DNA from: an uncultured beta proteobacterium
Lineage (GTDB): Bacteria; Pseudomonadota; Gammaproteobacteria; Burkholderiales; Burkholderiaceae_C
Reading direction: 5' to 3'
DNA: 33,325 nt
Assembly (NCBI GenBank): GCA_903876735.1
Contig: CAIRAW010000004.1
Span: forward strand, 1-33,325
A program made the translations under genes and the position numbers. This document shows, one piece after another, positions 32,825 through 33,325 of this stretch (position 1 is the first letter of the stretch; every line of letters begins with the position of its first letter). The notes beneath the pieces were generated by a model. The model was not told the DNA's origin. It made no database searches and was given only the letters and a program-made list of their open reading frames with translations.

Positions 32825-33220
32825 TTAGGCGACGTAGCACAGCACTTCACCACCGACACCGGTAGCACGCGCTTTGCGATCAGTCATGACGCCCTTGGGG
32901 GTGGTGATAATCGCCACGCCAAGGCCGTTTTGAACCTGGGGAATGGCATCGCTGCCACGGTAGACACGCAGACCAGGGCGGCTGACGCGCTCAATGCGCT
33001 CAATCACGGGCCGGCCGGCGTAATATTTCAGGGCGATTTCAAGTTCAGGTTTGCCGTCTTCGGTCTTGACCTTGAATCCGTCGATGTAGCCTTCTTCCTG
33101 CAACACTTGGGCAATGGCGACCTTCACTTTGGAGGAAGGTACGCTGACAGTGGTTTTTGCAACCATCTGCGCATTGCGAATGCGTGTCAACAGGTCGGCG
33201 ATGGGATCACTCATGCTCAT
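32825..33220 (-). CDS. rpsH: 30S ribosomal protein S8
   Basis: 131 residues, [18 protein letters not shown] to [11 protein letters not shown], with the 16S-binding segment [26 protein letters not shown] precedes ATG 33220; the second ATG at 33214 is an alternative start. In E. coli S8 represses the spc operon by binding mRNA upstream of rplE, which lies outside this window. Confidence 0.98.
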   Translation of the reverse strand: MSMSDPIADLLTRIRNAQMVAKTTVSVPSSKVKVAIAQVLQEEGYIDGFKVKTEDGKPELEIALKYYAGRPVIERIERVSRPGLRVYRGSDAIPQVQNGLGVAIITTPKGVMTDRKARATGVGGEVLCYVA

Positions 33221-33238
33221 ATTTATGTCTCCTACCGC

Positions 33239-33325
33239 TTACCAGCTGGCCTTGACTATGCCGGGGATTTCCCCTGCAAAAGCCATTTCACGAATCTTTG
33301 CACGCGCCAGACCGAAATGCTGGAA
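33239..33325 (-). CDS. rpsN: 30S ribosomal protein S14, C-terminal part only
   Basis: The last 28 residues and the stop codon are visible: FQHFGLARAKIREMAFAGEI followed by PGIVKASW. The FGLxRxKIREMA core and the ASW end are diagnostic of S14. The start lies beyond the right edge. It is 18 bases upstream of rpsH, as expected for the spc operon. Confidence 0.95.
   Translation of the reverse strand, partial: FQHFGLARAKIREMAFAGEIPGIVKASW

Overview
The window comes from a high-GC betaproteobacterial chromosome. The ribosomal proteins, the S10-spc-alpha gene order with infA between secY and rpmJ, and the alpha operon ending rpoA-rplQ all fit Burkholderiales, most likely Comamonadaceae (Rhodoferax/Polaromonas-like). 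The genus is an inference from protein character, not from a search.

Region 1 (1-22470, minus strand) is one uninterrupted reading frame that starts at 22470 and is still open at base 1. At least 7490 codons are inside the window. It encodes a giant secreted, non-enzymatic-looking adhesin. It has a basic N-terminus with an LEPRYLFDG motif, a DUF4347 domain with a His/Cys pair, then about 47 tandem beta-sandwich modules of 100-200 residues. Most modules end in an N-D-A-P-like linker and resemble cadherin-like, CSPG and VCBS repeats. The C-terminal half is built from repeated cassettes: a four-module unit (called A-B-C-D here) of about 2.09 kb occurs three times, separated by arrays of a shorter module family (E/F). 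One A module carries a 153-residue in-frame insertion of a different domain. The C-terminus and any type I secretion signal lie beyond the window.

Region 2 (22471-25474) is a two-component system. An OmpR-type response regulator (minus strand) lies directly upstream of the adhesin and reads in the same direction. A 7TMR-DISM histidine kinase is transcribed divergently. The same direct repeat, CTTAG-N5-CTTAG on the minus strand, occurs upstream of both the regulator and the adhesin. In each place it sits 19-20 bases from a plausible -10 element. This suggests that the kinase and regulator control the adhesin and the regulator itself.

Region 3 (25475-33325, minus strand) is housekeeping: the distal part of the spc operon and the alpha operon (rpsN partial, rpsH, rplF, rplR, rpsE, rpmD, rplO, secY, infA, rpmJ, rpsM, rpsK, rpsD, rpoA, rplQ). 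It is followed 21 bases after rplQ by an initiator tRNA-fMet and then by a clear intrinsic terminator.

The most interesting unit is the regulator/kinase/giant-adhesin locus: a putative sensory switch for a surface adhesin with a caspase-like N-terminal domain. The long plus-strand reading frames opposite the adhesin are antisense artefacts of a repetitive GC-rich gene.
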